Assembly: GCF_008831285.2 (NCBI RefSeq)
Contig: NC_045149.1
Coordinates: forward strand, 21,520,535-21,584,534
Reading direction: 5' to 3'
DNA: 64,000 nt
DNA from: Nymphaea colorata
Taxonomy: Eukaryota > Streptophyta > Magnoliopsida > Nymphaeales > Nymphaeaceae
The position numbers and the translations under genes are program-made. Positions 30,461 to 44,462 of this stretch are shown piece by piece. The notes below the pieces were generated by a model. That model did no database searches. It had not been told where the DNA came from and saw only the letters and a list, made by a program, of their open reading frames with translations. How positions within the stretch are numbered: the stretch's first letter is position 1; the number at the start of each line of letters is the position of its first letter.

Positions 30461-30658
30461 AAAGAATAGCGGCGTTTAACCGTCGTTTTGAATCGAATCC
30501 CACCAAATTGGCGAAGATGCAGTTGGCGAAAATGTTTCTGTACTTATTGTTAGATCAAAATACCAAAGAATATCATAGATATGTCAACAGTTCAAACTCT
30601 CCGAGTTGTACTGCTTGAATCAAAGCCATGTATAGTCCCTTTACACGCCTTGCATAAG

Positions 30659-31087
30659 TTTTAGTTGGATTGTTATAGATGCTACTTTTTTAAACAACAG
30701 CATGGTGATATAAATGACACTCGAGTTTAGTTGGATTCTTATAGATGAACAGCATGGTGATATAAATGACACTCGAGTTTAGATGCTACAACAGCATGGT
30801 GATATAAATGACACTCGAGTTTAGTTGGATTCTTATAGATGATACTTTGTTAAACAACAAAATGGTGATATAAATGACACTCTGAGTTTAGCTTGATTCT
30901 TATATATGCTACTTTTTTAAACAACAAAATGGTGATATAAATGACACTTAGTTTAGTTCAATTCTTATAGATGCTATTTTTTTTAACAATAAAATGGTGA
31001 TATAAATAACAATCTGTTTTAGTTAGATTTTTATAGATGCTACTTTTTTAAACAACAAAATGATGATATAAATGACACTCTAGTTAG
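30659..31087. repeat. Minisatellite, seven copies of a ~67-bp unit
   Basis: The unit contains TTAGTTGGATTCTTATAGATG, then CTACTTTTTTAAACAACA, then ATGGTGATATAAATGACAC. The last motif occurs seven times (starting near 30711, 30753, 30795, 30861, 30928, 30993 and 31060). The second and third copies are shortened by internal deletions. Copies diverge by a few bases each. The array starts about 200 bp after the HIPP stop codon. Confidence 0.92.
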
Positions 31088-31090
31088 AAA

Positions 31091-31208
31091 GCGTATAGTG
31101 TATGACTATTTAAATTCTCAACTCTAAGGTGGGGGATGGCTTCACCTCTTGCGTATAGTATGACTATTTAGATTCTCAACTCTAGGGTGGGGGTTGGCTT
31201 CATCTCTT
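31091..31208. repeat. Two-copy tandem repeat, ~60-bp unit
   Basis: Units at 31091-31150 and 31151-31208 begin GCGTATAGT(GT)ATGACTATTTA and share CTCAACTCTA(A/G)GGTGGGGG. They directly follow the seven-copy minisatellite but have an unrelated unit. Confidence 0.9.
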
Positions 31209-32723
31209 GTGCACTACTAATGTTTACTTAGAAAACACCAGATCATATCTTTATATCTCCAAAGTTTTGGCTTGAATTTAAGTAGACTTTACGGGTATCA
31301 TTCAATTCAAGTGTTCCATTTACCACCATATGCACATAAAAAGAGTAATGCACTGGATAGTAATAATGACTATGAGATTCAAACTTCACTCGCCCTTAAA
31401 AAAAGCTCCTATCCGAAACCTTCAAAAAACCATGCATTATTTAATTTGGCTGACATCGCTTCTTCTCATGTCGGCGCATATCGATTAGTCGGGTTTTCTA
31501 ATTTAAAAGCTAATGTTGTCAAAATCGGCTTAAACCGATTGATTTGATTTTTCAATGAACCTCATACTGTTAAAAACTAGTAACGTGATTTGAGTTGATG
31601 AAGCATAAAACAATATCAAGCCATTGCTTTGTGTTTGTCATGGATACATATACGGTAAATATGGCTTGACGTAGCTGGCCGGGTTAGAGATGCATTAGTA
31701 GGCAGTTTCTATCTAGTTTGATTCATATCTAAGTGTTATTTTTCTCTAACTTCAGTGGCAGGTTGCGACATTTAAGTTGAAGGGTACATTATTGTCATCG
31801 TTGATGTTACCCATGTAAGACCTAAGTTGGGGTCCGCAGGGGTCTTGGGACTCTTTCCTTGGGCAATGAGTGGAACTTGACAAACCTAAGTTGATCAATC
31901 TAAAGTTATATGTGAAGTTACAATTGTATATATTCAGTTACTTCACATGAGAATGACAATATAATTGAACTTTTTTTTTTCTAATTTCTTGTTAAAAATG
32001 AGACATCTAATGAGATAGTGAACAACCGTGAAAGTATGTCATACGTCAGTTGCAAGATTCAAATTCTCGTTTAACATATATTTCGTATTTTAAGGGTAGA
32101 TAGATGGGGCTTTATGAGACATGCTCTAAAACATATTGAATTTACATGTTGGATTTCAGTGGACCAGAGCCTAATGTACGTGCTCCTAAACGGCCTTAAT
32201 ATGCATTCAGAAAATACAATGTTTTGTTAAAATGCACTTTCTTCTGGGTTTACAATTATTGGTTTTGAAGACTTAATCAAGTAGGAATGTACGGGTAGAT
32301 AATTTTTTTATCCATGATCCACATACAAATACCAATGCGTTTGCTTGGTAGGGATCTGCCATGTTTGTTAACAATATATTTTTCCAAGTGAAAAGTAAAG
32401 GGTACAATCAACAATAACTGTAACTATTTCCAGCAAAAAATAAGATCTGCTTTATATCCAAAAGTGACTCTGAATTGTTCCCACGGATCCAACCCGGATC
32501 CAGATGCAATCGGGTAATACGGATCGGACCACTTTCACTTCGAGATATAAACCCGGCTCGGTTTGTGCTCCAGATGGAATCCGCAAAGCTGTGGTCTACT
32601 GAACCGTTGGATCATGTTTTCCCGAATATATATATATTGATTAAATCAAAGCAAAGTGAAAACAGAAGGCCGGGTAACGACGTCAGTCTCCGACGACTTT
32701 CTCGTCTCTCCATTCCCGTGCGG

Positions 32724-32779
32724 GGAGAGAGAGAGGGAGAGACAGAGAGAGAGAGGGAGAGACAGAGAGAGAGAGAGAG
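32724..32779. repeat. GA-rich tract in the leader of the tomosyn-type gene
   Basis: This has two to three units of about 24 bp built from (GA)n, GGGAGAGACA and (GA)n. It lies 120-175 bp upstream of the start codon, so probably in the 5' leader or core promoter. GAGA-type tracts are common there in plants and can bind BBR/BPC factors. Confidence 0.75.
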
Positions 32780-32899
32780 TTGTGAATACGGAGCGGCGCG
32801 CGAAAGAGGAGAGAGAGTCAGTCCCTCCATTCTTCTCCAAGGGAAAGCTCGTACTTTAAATCAAAACCAAGAAATCTTAATTCCCTGATTGCGGAAATC

Positions 32900-35800
32900 A
32901 TGTTCGCCAAGCGCCTCCTGCAAAAGACGGGTCCTCAGGTTGCTTCTTTTTAGTGCTTTCGCGTTTCCTCTTCTTTCTGTATGTTGTTTGGAGCATTTTG
33001 AGAGAAATTTATCTGGTAATGCGCTTTCTGTTTTGATTGCGATCGGCATTAAAACTTAGTTCTGACGAGAGACGGAAGCGGGCACATTGTTGATATTGAT
33101 GTTCATGGGCAAGCGATGTTTTTTCTGTTATGATCGGTGCGGTTTAGAGATTGTAAACGTGTGTGGAGTTTAGTGAGTGTAACGATGATGCGTGCATTCA
33201 TTTTGTTTATTAGTTGAACGATAGTCGGAAGTCTTTGCATCATTGGGTCTCCGGAAGGGGCCTGATGAACGGAAAGCGACGATCGACTACGGCCAGATTA
33301 GACGTGTTACTGGAAAAGAATTCTCCACGTTTGGTTATGTAACTGATTTATTTAGTCAAGTGACTACAGATGTTTTGTGTTTCTTTACGTCCATTGCGAA
33401 AACCGCTGGCCTAACTGTGGGGATCGCGTTCCTGAATTCTTCCATCCTGCTTCTCCTACTGGCAGTTCTGGTGGTAATTATTTGTTATTTTTAGCTTTTG
33501 CTTTTCAACCACACTGCTTCTCCTAGATGCAGTTGCCCAGGCACATCGAAGCCACGCTCAAGTGCCGCAATAGATTCCTAAATGACCTGATCACCTAGAC
33601 CCCTTGGCACTAGCCTGTCAGCTCTGATTAGCAAGCCTAGAGCACCTGGGCTCCTGGGGATGCCTTCAACAACATAGGTGTTCACCCATTCATATTGTGT
33701 ATGATGATATTCAGTTACTGCCTGAAGTTTGTGAACATGCTATCTATCTGGTATCATGATGAGCACTCTATATTTTTATGATTTTCTTTTGCTAGTCATA
33801 TTATATAAAGTTCTTTCGATTTTTTCAGTTTATGACTGTCTGCTTTCATTTTGTTCAGCAAAACATTCAACATGGGTCCCTGACGGTTCCAGACCTGAAT
33901 ATTAGGATTATTCTCCATCATGGCATTCCCTTAACATCATCAATACTGGCATATGATCCCATACAAGGCCTGCTAGCCATTGGAACTCTGTAAGTGAAAA
34001 AGCCATCTCTAGTTGGAAACTGGATACATCTCTTGCAGTATCAGATACTCTGTATAAGACTATATTAACTGGTTACTTTGGTCCTTTAGGACAAGCAGCT
34101 ACCGATGGATATGACTAATAGGAATAGCGAAATGGGTAGCTACTTGTTAAGTTGTTTACTGGTCTATTATCTCATTTGTGGCCTTTTAACAAATTTTGTT
34201 TTGTGTCCTTTGTTTGTGAGATAAGTACCCTGCTAAGTCTCTGGTTCATGTATTACGTGTGCTTTCTACATATGATTTTGTCATTTGTTTTGGTGGGGGA
34301 TTGTAAATTGTTAGATTGGTGTAGAGAGGAAGAAAGGTCCTATAAGATAACTTTAAGACATGTCTGACTGACTTAGCATTTCATCAGCATAATGCTTGTT
34401 TATGACCCTATTCAAGTTTGGCTAGTAAATAATACCGATTGTTTGGTCTCACACTAGGCATACCAGGCACTTATAGTGGTAAGTGTGAGAGTAAGCTTGG
34501 ATAAAACAATTTTTTTTTTCTAGGTTAAGCTTAACCAGTTATTTTGCATTTCTTGATCATATAAGTTTAACTGGAAAGCATTTACTAAGATTCACCAAGG
34601 AGTCATTTTCTACACAGTGATGACTGTAAGAGGGTTTAGCAAACACCATAACGATACACAGCTTCTTATGGAAGGTCAGTGTAACATGTTCGCTTATAAG
34701 CATTGAAATCCAACGTGAACTTTGTAATCAATCGATGCTCCATCCAATTGCCCTAGCAAAATGTTCAGCTGACTTGCATTCTGAGGTTTGGTGTCTTGGC
34801 ATGTGAGAACTGAGAAGTTAGAACATTGAGGTGCTTAATGTATAATGTTCCTCTTGATCCAATGGTTGCATTTTAAAGTTAGGAGAAACTTTGAGTTTTT
34901 CATAAAGTGTGCTATGTAATGTTACATCATACCAGAAAATTCTCTTGTTGCATCGGAAGTAAACTCTCTTCATGTTGATATTCTCTGAAATTTTGATATT
35001 TTTCTTATTTTTGTTTTTCATTGCAGTTGAATATCATCGTTATAGATAGGTTGCATGGAGGACCACTATGTATCTCTTCCTCCACTTTAGATAAACAACA
35101 AGATAGTGAAGTGGAATTTTTTTTTGTCCCCTACAGTGTTAGTGTTACATTCTTATGTTTACATTGCTTTTTCATCAATTTTTGTTGTGAATTTCATGGT
35201 AAAAATGTATGTCCACCTACATGTATTAGAAGATTGCGCGTTTTAAGTTGATTTATGCTATTGACCCTTTATATATATGCTGGCTTATGTAAACAGTTGC
35301 AAGTTGTGGCAAACTTGATTAAACTTTCACAATATGCTTGTGTTCAGGCCTTAAAACTTCCTTTCAGAAATGGTGCCTTTTTTTCCTTAAATTACATTTC
35401 TCGTCATAAAATCTCGAAAAGCTCGTTATAAATCATAAGGTACTCGCTGCTGTATATCTACAACTTTTATCTGTAATTTATTTTCTAATCTATGTTTTTA
35501 GGGATGGAAGAATCAAGTTGGTAGGTGGTGATGGCATTGAATGTCTTCTTGTTTCACCAGTTAAATTGCCGTTCAAAAGTTTAGAGGTCTGTTTCACACT
35601 TTGGACATTGTCTCCAGATCATAGTTGCATGTTGATAATGAGACAAAACATTCAAGTGATTAGTTTTTGCATTTTAGTTTGTGACTTTTGCTGTTCAATA
35701 AATTGCCTATCACTGAGTTATTGAAGACTTTTTATTGTGAAAAAAATCTGGTCATTAAAAAGAAAAGAAAAAAAAAATCGAAAGGCTTGATTTTTAAGTT

Positions 35801-38800
35801 CATGGGTGCTTAGACAGGTTACCATGTGATTGTCTTTTGTGTGTTTCATGTTTTTTACTTGGCTCCAGTTCAAATAAACCTCAACTCATCATTAACTCGT
35901 TTGGTATGGAAACAAAAGGTGGCATTAGGGGCATTGAAGAAAATTTATGAACAGTCCAGTCTTACCATACCTCTGAAATATGCCAGTAAATCACTAAAAT
36001 CTTCCAAAATTTGCTACTTAATCTGCTAATGGTTCAAACCCTTTGCTTGAAGACTTAAGATAATGACAAAAGTGGCAGCTCCAGAAGTCGTAAGCTGAAC
36101 CCTCCAACTATGATGACATGGTACTTGTACAATAAATGTAAAATTCTTAATGTCTAAGACTCCGATAAATCAACCTGTTGTTAGGAGCAATATTAATCCT
36201 TGTGTAGGGGCAACAAATCCAACCTTCTGCCATCAAAATCCATTTCATCCATGGTTGATTATCATAAGAGGTTTCCTACACATTGTAAGATTCTTGTCTT
36301 AAGGATCAGTGCTTTCTGAACCCAAAAAGAATGGATGGGATTTTGTTCCAACCTATTTTAGTGTGGGTACGAGCTATTTGTATACATCCATTGGTTTGTA
36401 AGGGACTTATGCAGACTTTTATGGAGATCAAACACGCTTGGGAACTAATGATTGGTTTGTTCTACAAAGATTTTGGAGCTGTTCAGAATGAGAAAATTAT
36501 ATCCAGTCTCGCTACTACCTTTTTGGCTTAGGATTACTTCTTAGGGAAAATACTTTTACCTCTTCTGATTGGTCCACAAAATATCGAGTTATTGTCGAAT
36601 GGTAGACACTAACTATAGCAATCCATCAGGTGCAACATTGTAGGCACATTAATGATGTAGGTAATTGCAACCGTACATGTGTGAATAACAACAATGGAGT
36701 ACCAATCCTGAGGCATTATTTGTAAACTCTCCAGATCTGCATTGAATCTTGGTCAGAAATTGGGCAAAAAAGCAATTGCCAGGGTGATTGTTTGGAGTCT
36801 AGATGATTCTGGATTTATATGCTTGCTTGTAAAATACACACTTTTTTTCTCTTTAATTCAGGTAAGGACTGTTTGGTATTCTTAGTTTTATAACTAAATA
36901 CCCTTAAATATCATTTTCTGGTGTCATATGATGTGGCTGTGGGATGCCATCATCTCTTTCTTTTTTTAGTCCCTCCCTTGATATTGCACATTTTCAGGCA
37001 TTCTTAGATATTTGAGCAAAATAATCTGTTTTAACTGCTTTCGGTTTGTTTGATGTTACACACCTTAAATTGTTACTGTGCTGTGTGCATGACAAGTATG
37101 ATGCTTTTATTGTTGCAGCAAATATACTCATTTCACTAATGTTATCAGAGACATCTTTATAACGATCAACTGTTTGTTGTTGGGCAGTTCTTACATAACA
37201 TGGGTTATCTTGTCAGTGTTTCAAATGAAAATGATATTCAGGTAACTGTTTACTATTCTTATTGTCACCATTCAAATTTTTGTTTCAAATATGTGGGTGG
37301 AAGCCATACTGAAAAACTCAAATTTGTCTTTATTTTATTTTAGGACAGGTTATATTAGTTTGTATTGGCTAGTACATGATCATGGCAACATCTATCTAAT
37401 ATAAAATGATGCTCTCTGTTACTCGTTTGGAAGTTTAAAACTTTTTCTTTTGTAATATTGGATCTTTCCCCTGATACACATCTAGTTTTGCTTTGTGTTA
37501 ATATGGAGAGTATCCGTGGGTGATTGGGTAGTGTTTTTGGATTTGTGTACGTGTACATTTATGGGCATATGAGCATATACATGTCTCTGTGTGTACGTGT
37601 TTGGTGTTTGCTTGCGTATGTGCATGTGTGTATATGTGATGAGAAATCGCACACTTGTCTAAATGCATTACTGAAAGAGAAGTACAATTGATGAAAATGT
37701 TTTTCTAGATTTTTTTCGATGACGCAATTGATGGAGATTTCCCTATGGAGGAAGCAAGCTCTATAATCTATAGACTTCATCATCTTTGACTTTTTCAAAC
37801 AAGGGTTGTATCCTGACAAGTTGACTATGAAAAACTGAGATTGAAACCTTCAACCCTGTGATGACAACATGATTCTTGTGGTTATGAACTGCTAACCATA
37901 TTGCTTTCCATGGTTGATGTATCAGAGACACTGTCTTTCATTGTTATTTCAACACCTCCTTTTAAGAATTTTCATAAATGTTGATTTCCTTGGTGGTGTA
38001 TTGTCACACCCCGACCTTTTGACACTCAAACATTTTTTTTTCTAAACATAAAGCATCGATGTGCGACTACTCAACAATTCAAAAGTGAAGGAGCCATGCT
38101 ATTCAAAACAATTGGGCGAATTTTCATTTATGTAATCATTTCAATTCATACAAAATCACATCTATGTATGACAAAAAAGCCCCAAACTGTATAGTTGATG
38201 CCTAACAAAAACAAGACATCAATAAAACCAAAATAAAACGCGCCGGCACTACAAAAGACACATCCCAAAACCTCCCCAGTAGGACGTGAGTGAAGCCATC
38301 TGCTCAACCTGCTGCCCCGGGTCCGCCAAAACCTGAAAAATGAAACAACTGAAGGCTTAGCCTTCGCAGTATGACAACAAGCCAGGAAAAGTCCAAACCC
38401 TCTTAGGTAGGGCTCAATTATACGAGCAAACATCAGAACAATCTATCATCATGTTGTGTCAGGGCACAACATGCAAAGACCACTCAATGGCCACAGTCAC
38501 ACAATTTCAGATCACATGCAAGGCATGCTTAAACATGTTACTTGCATTCATAAGCACAATAATCACATGCACATCAATCCCGTACATTTCATTCACATAC
38601 ATTTCATTTTCATCAATATCAGTGAATTGACAGTTCCTGTGGGTGCAAACACAGGCACGTGCACACCGCGGGCGGCCTACAGCAGAGAGACAACCCCCGT
38701 GGTGGCCCAAAACAGTATGGATCCATCCATCCACTGCAGCGGTAGAGCACTCATCCATGGATGTGTGAATTCCACTGAGAGATACTCAGCCCTCCCTAGG

Positions 38801-39420
38801 ACACCCAGGTTGGGAAGGCAGGAGCCCACGCTCCAAGCACGTCACACAACAGTATCCTGGGGCCTTGCACCGCCTGCGCTCCGAACAGGCGAGACCAGTG
38901 GCGAAGGCGGGACAACTCCCAAACACATGGGTAGTGTCGACCCACAAGGCCCTCAAAAGGGTCTCTCCTCAGCCCTAGAGGTTACCACCAAAGGCTTAAG
39001 CTTCACACTATCGATTTGAATCGATCCCTAATCCATTTCTCTCTTGCTTCCTTAGTGAAGTTTGTTAAAATATAAATCCTTCACCAGCACGTTGAAGAGG
39101 AGTCTCTTAGGATTCCACCTCCTTGTAGAATGTGTTAAAACATTTAATGTCCTTGTAACATGTGAAGAGTCTCCTAGGATTCTATGTTATAGTTAATATC
39201 CTTGTTATATGGGAAGTCTCCTAGGATTCTATGTTGTAGTTAATATCCTTGTAATATGTGAAGTCTCTTAGGTTTCTATGATGTAATTAATGTCCTTGGA
39301 GCTTGTGAAATCTCCTAGGATTCTACGATTGGAGACTCTTAGAATTCTGAAAATGAGATTATAAATAGAGGCCGTGCAAACCATTTTGGCTACGGCTTCT
39401 TCTCCTCAGTTTCTTCTTGT

Positions 39421-39458
<38 letters not shown>

Positions 39459-42400
39459 GCGTGAGTGCTGTTTTCGGGTTACAGATATTGGTGCTACATT
39501 TCTATCATGGTATCAGAGCGCCAGGTTACGTTATCTCTACCAAACGAAATGCCCAAACAGGTCTGATCTGGTTAGAACTCTTTTCTCATCTTGTCTCTAT
39601 CCTGAATTTACTTTTCTCTTGCGCAATTCTTGTTCCTTTTTCTTCTTGCTTACCAAGGACACATCTTGTTATATCGTGTCTTCTTTCCCTCTCATCTTCT
39701 ACCTATATACCATTCCTTTCTGCTGTCATGGAAAACCTTTCGCATTCTGGCATGTCCTCAAGTTTTCTTCCTCACCTTATTACCGAAAAACTCAACCATG
39801 AGAATTATCTGATCTGGAAAAGGCAAATCATGCCTTTCATAAGAAGTCAAGGCCTCTTTGGACATCTCGATGGTTCAACAAAGGCTCCACCAATATCCGT
39901 CTTACAGGAAATAAAAAATGAGGCAGGAGAAGTTATTGCTGTTCATGAAGACAACAATCCTGAACATGCTATGTGGATGAGACGTGATCAAAGTCTGGTT
40001 GCGTATATTTTGTCCACTTTATCTCAACAAGTGTTACTTTCAGTTTCTGATGATTGTACTGCAGAAGAATTATGGGAAACCCTTGCTAATACCTTTTCCC
40101 AAATATCAGAAGCTCGAATTATGTACTTAAAGAAAGAATTTCAGAATTTGAGCAAAGGTTCAACGTCTATCATGGATTATTTGGGGCGTATTAAGGCCGT
40201 CGCAGACCAACTTGCTGCCTCAGGGAATAACATTTCTGATAAGGAAAAGGTGCAGCAAACCTTGAATGGACTTGGGCATGATTATCATGCTTTTATTACA
40301 GCTCTTGAGGTCCTTCCTGTTCTGCCTTCCTTCAACGAACTACAAGGTAAACTTCTCCAACATGAAATGAATATGAAAAGAGTCATTGAAAGGACTGATC
40401 AAGGGAACTCCCAAAATGTGTTGGCTATGAATGTAAAGTTTGGTAAGAGCCATGGGAACTCCAACCATGGTGGTCGTGGCATTCTACCAACACCGCATAA
40501 CCAAGGTATGTCTCCTTTGGATACTTCAAGAAAAATACCAATTGGATACTTCAAGAAAAATACCAATTTGTTTTCAGTGCAACAAGAAAGGACACATGAA
40601 GGCACAATGTTGGTTTAATCCTCAAAATAAAAACAAAGGGGTAAGACATGATTATAAACAAGGAGGACAAAGTTCTAAATCCACCGCTGAAGATATGCAA
40701 CAGCTATTGATGGCCGCATTCTCAAAGATGACTATAAAGCAAAATGAGCAGGGAGAATGGTTCTTGGATTCAGGTGCAGCTACCCATGTGACAGGAAATG
40801 CAGGTAAATTGACTAACTTATCCCCTCATTACGGTAGAAGTTGCATTATAACAGGTGATGGAAAATCTCATCCTATTACACATATTGGAAATGCACATAT
40901 TCCATTGTCATCCTCGTCTCTATCACTGTCTAATGTTGTTCTTGCTCCCAATATCAAAAAGAACATCATATCCATTTCTAAACTCATTGATGATACAAGC
41001 TCTTCTGTTGAATTCACACCTTCTTCTGTCTATGTCAAGGACCTCCAAACGAAGAAAATGTTCGCTAGAGGGGAGCGTCAAGGGAATATGTACGTCCTCA
41101 AGGAATGTCTACCCAAGGATTCATCCACTTTTGATATAGGATTGAAGACATTTTCTCTTTCTCATAATGCGTCATCAGTGCCAAGTTCTTGCCATTTTCA
41201 ATCAAAAGTAAGGGGCCCTAACCAATTTTTGGAGTCTGATTTGTGGCATAGTCGGCTAGGACACTGTGGTCGACATTTCATTGAAAAACTTGTCACAGAT
41301 AGTCTCATTCCAAGATCAAGTTTACCTCTTACTTCAAGTGTCAAAAAATGTTCAAGTTGTGGACTTTGTAAGAGTCATGTTTTACCTTTCCATAATATAA
41401 ATCAAAGGGCTTCCAAACCTTTTGAAACTATTTTTTCTGATGTATGGGGGCCAGCCCCTATTGATTCCATGTCTGGGTCAAGATATTATGTCTTATTCAT
41501 TGACTCTTACTCACGTTTCACCTGGATTTACTTCATGAAACACAAATCAGAAGTACCTCACATATTTCGAAACTTCTATGCCATGATTCAAACTAAATTT
41601 TCATCCAATGTGGTGCATTTTCAATGTGATGGAGGGGGAGAATATTCCTCGCTTGATTTTATTGAATTTCTACGTGAAAAAGGGATAACTAGACAAATTT
41701 CCTGCCCTTACACACCACAACAAAATGGTGTAGTTGAGCGGAAACATCGACATATAGTTGAAAGCGCCATGAGCATGATGCATGATACTAATGTGCCCAT
41801 TTCCTTGTGGACTGAAGCCTTCCATACTGCTGTATACATAATAAATTGTTTGCCTATGACACTCTTGATGTCTAAATCGCCATATTTTACACTCTTAGGC
41901 AAACAACCTGATTACAAGAACTTGAAGGTTTTTGGTTGTGTATGCTATGTTCACGTTGATGCTGCCTTGAGGAACAAGTTTCAAGACAAAGCTATTCAAT
42001 GTAGATTCGTTGGATATGCTGATGAATATAAAGGTTTTCGATGCTATGATCCAACAACTAAACGTATCAAAACTTCAAGAAATGTCATTTTTGATGAACA
42101 TAGTTTTGATAATACAAATGAAATGCCTATGACCATTGAATCTTATGATCCCTGGACCAGTACACAGTTATTCAATGCAGATCCTGTTATAGAAAATGAT
42201 GTGCCTCAAAGTGAAGATTCAGAGAGAGCAATACAACCGTCGGATATGGCTCAAAGTGAAAATCAAGAAGATCCAACACAGTCATCAAGTCATCACGAAA
42301 ACAATAATGAACAGAGCAACGATGCACATCGGTATTCGGGTCTTATCTACAGTCGACGACTAAGGGACAGAGATGCTCACAGTGAAGAAGACAACATGCC

Positions 42401-44422
42401 CCACCTTAGAAGATCCCAACGCATTCGTCATCCCATTCACAGGTGGGTTAGCTATGATTCTTTATCACTTGATTTTCAGTTATTCATGGCAAAAATTGGC
42501 AAGGAGGAAGAACCTACTTCATTTGATCAAGCATCAAAATCACATCATTGGAGAAGACGCTCTGAAAGAAGAAATGGATGCCTTGCATGAATGTGGAACA
42601 TGGGAGATCGTTCCGAGGCCACACGAAAAGAACGTAGTGGACTCCAAATGGGTATACAAAATTAAATACAAACCTGACGGCAGCATAGAAAGACACAAAG
42701 CAAGGTTAGTAGCAAAAGGGTTTACACAACAATATGGAGAAGATTATGATGAGACATTCAGCCCTGTGATCAAAATGGGAACAATTCGCGTGATTATATC
42801 ATTGGCAGTTGAATATGGATGGAGACTACATCAAATGGACGTGAAGAATGCTTTTCTTCATGGTGATTTAAGGGAGGAAGTATATATGGAACAACCTCCA
42901 GGATACACGAAAGGAGACTCTCATGCATGGGTTTGCAAACTAAGAAAATCTATTTATGGACTTAAACAGGCCTCACGTTCGTGGTTTGACAGTTTTTCTT
43001 GCAAGATTCAAGAATGTGGTTTTCGGAGATGTCCTCTAGATCACTCTCTTTTCATTTATCGAAAGGAAAACATATTTACTTTACTTCTTATATATGTTGA
43101 TGATATTGTTATCACAGGCAATTCAGAAAAACACATAGAAGAAGCTAAAGTTTTGATGATGCAAAACTTCAAAATGAAAGAGCTTGGTGATTTACGATTC
43201 TTTCTTGGAGTGGAGATTGATAGGCACAATAATCGCCTCACATTGACACAACAGAAATACACGTTGGATTTGTTGAAAAAGTCAGGTATGTCTGATTGTA
43301 AGCCTGTTGGAACTCCTAGTGTTCTAAATCAAAGACTAAGTGCTCAAGATGGGGAGTTATATGAAGATCCTACGCAATATAGAAGTATTGTTGGGGCACT
43401 TCAATATCTTACATTTACTAGACCAGATATTATATATGCTGTGAATCAAGTATCCCAATTTATGCATGCACCTAGAGATACTCACATGGATGCTGTCAAA
43501 AGAATATTAAGATATCTTAAAGGGACAGCAGGAGATGGCTTAGTTTATGGTAAGAGTGAAAATATAACTACTGGACATCAACTTATGACATTCACAGATG
43601 CAGATTGGGCTGGAGATCCCGATCAAAGAAAGTCCATTTCTGGTTTTTGTATTTTCATTGGACGTAATCTTGTGTCTTGGAGTTGTCGAAAGCAAAAGGC
43701 AGTAGCAAGATCCAGCACTGAAGCTGAATACAGATGCATGGCTGCAGGTACTGCTGAAGTTACATGGGTTAGACATTTGCTAGAAGACATTGGAGAAAAG
43801 ATTAAAACATCAATGTTAATGTGCGATAATCAAAGCGCTATTAACATTGCCTTTAATCCCGTACAACATGGTCGAACAAAGCACATTGAGATTGATCAAC
43901 ACTTTGTTAGACAAAAGGTGGAAGACAAGGAAATTCAGCCTATTTATGTTCGTACAGATGAACAAGTTGCAGACTTATTTACAAAAGGATTAACAAAGGA
44001 ACGATTCTGGTTTCTAAAAGGCAAGTTGTACATGGTGCAAAACCATGCACAACTTGAGGGAGGGTGTTAAAATATAAATCCTTCACCAGCACGTTGAAGA
44101 GGAGTCTCTTAGGATTCCACCTCCTTGTAGAATGTGTTAAAATATTTAATGTCCTTGTAACATGTGAAGAGTCTCCTAGGATTCTATGTTATAGTTAATA
44201 TCCTTGTTATATGGGAAGTCTCCTAGGATTCTATGTTGTAGTTAATATCCTTGTAATATGTGAAGTCTCTTAGGTTTCTATGATGTAATTAATGTCCTTG
44301 GAGCTTGTGAAATCTCCTAGGATTCTACGATTGGAGACTCTTAGAATTCTGAAAATGAGATTATAAATAGAGGCCGTGCAAACCATTTTGGCTACGGCTT
44401 CTTCTCCTCAGTTTCTTCTTGT

Positions 44423-44462
<40 letters not shown>

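Larger units (their letters stand above)
30461..32899. other. Intergenic region, 2.4 kb
   Basis: This contains the minisatellite and a second duplicated block directly after the HIPP gene. AT-rich DNA without recognised features follows to about 32.5 kb, and then the GA-rich promoter or leader of the tomosyn-type gene. Confidence 0.6.

Noticed and set aside
30659-31208. Regularly spaced repeats considered as a CRISPR array
   Set aside because: Units are head-to-tail with no unique spacers, in a plant nuclear genome; this is a minisatellite.
33243-33494. 83-residue reading frame in intron 1 of the tomosyn-type gene with a hydrophobic end
   Set aside because: No family resemblance, no splice link in phase with neighbouring exons, and it sits where orthologues have an intron.
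36331-36531. 66-residue frame resembling a gag-like helix-rich fragment in intron 3
   Set aside because: Similarity is too vague and no flanking retroelement sequence is present.
40440-40534. ATG at 40440 as the start of the pol segment
   Set aside because: The first 30 residues are an out-of-frame reading of gag sequence; true homology begins only after the 25-bp duplication.
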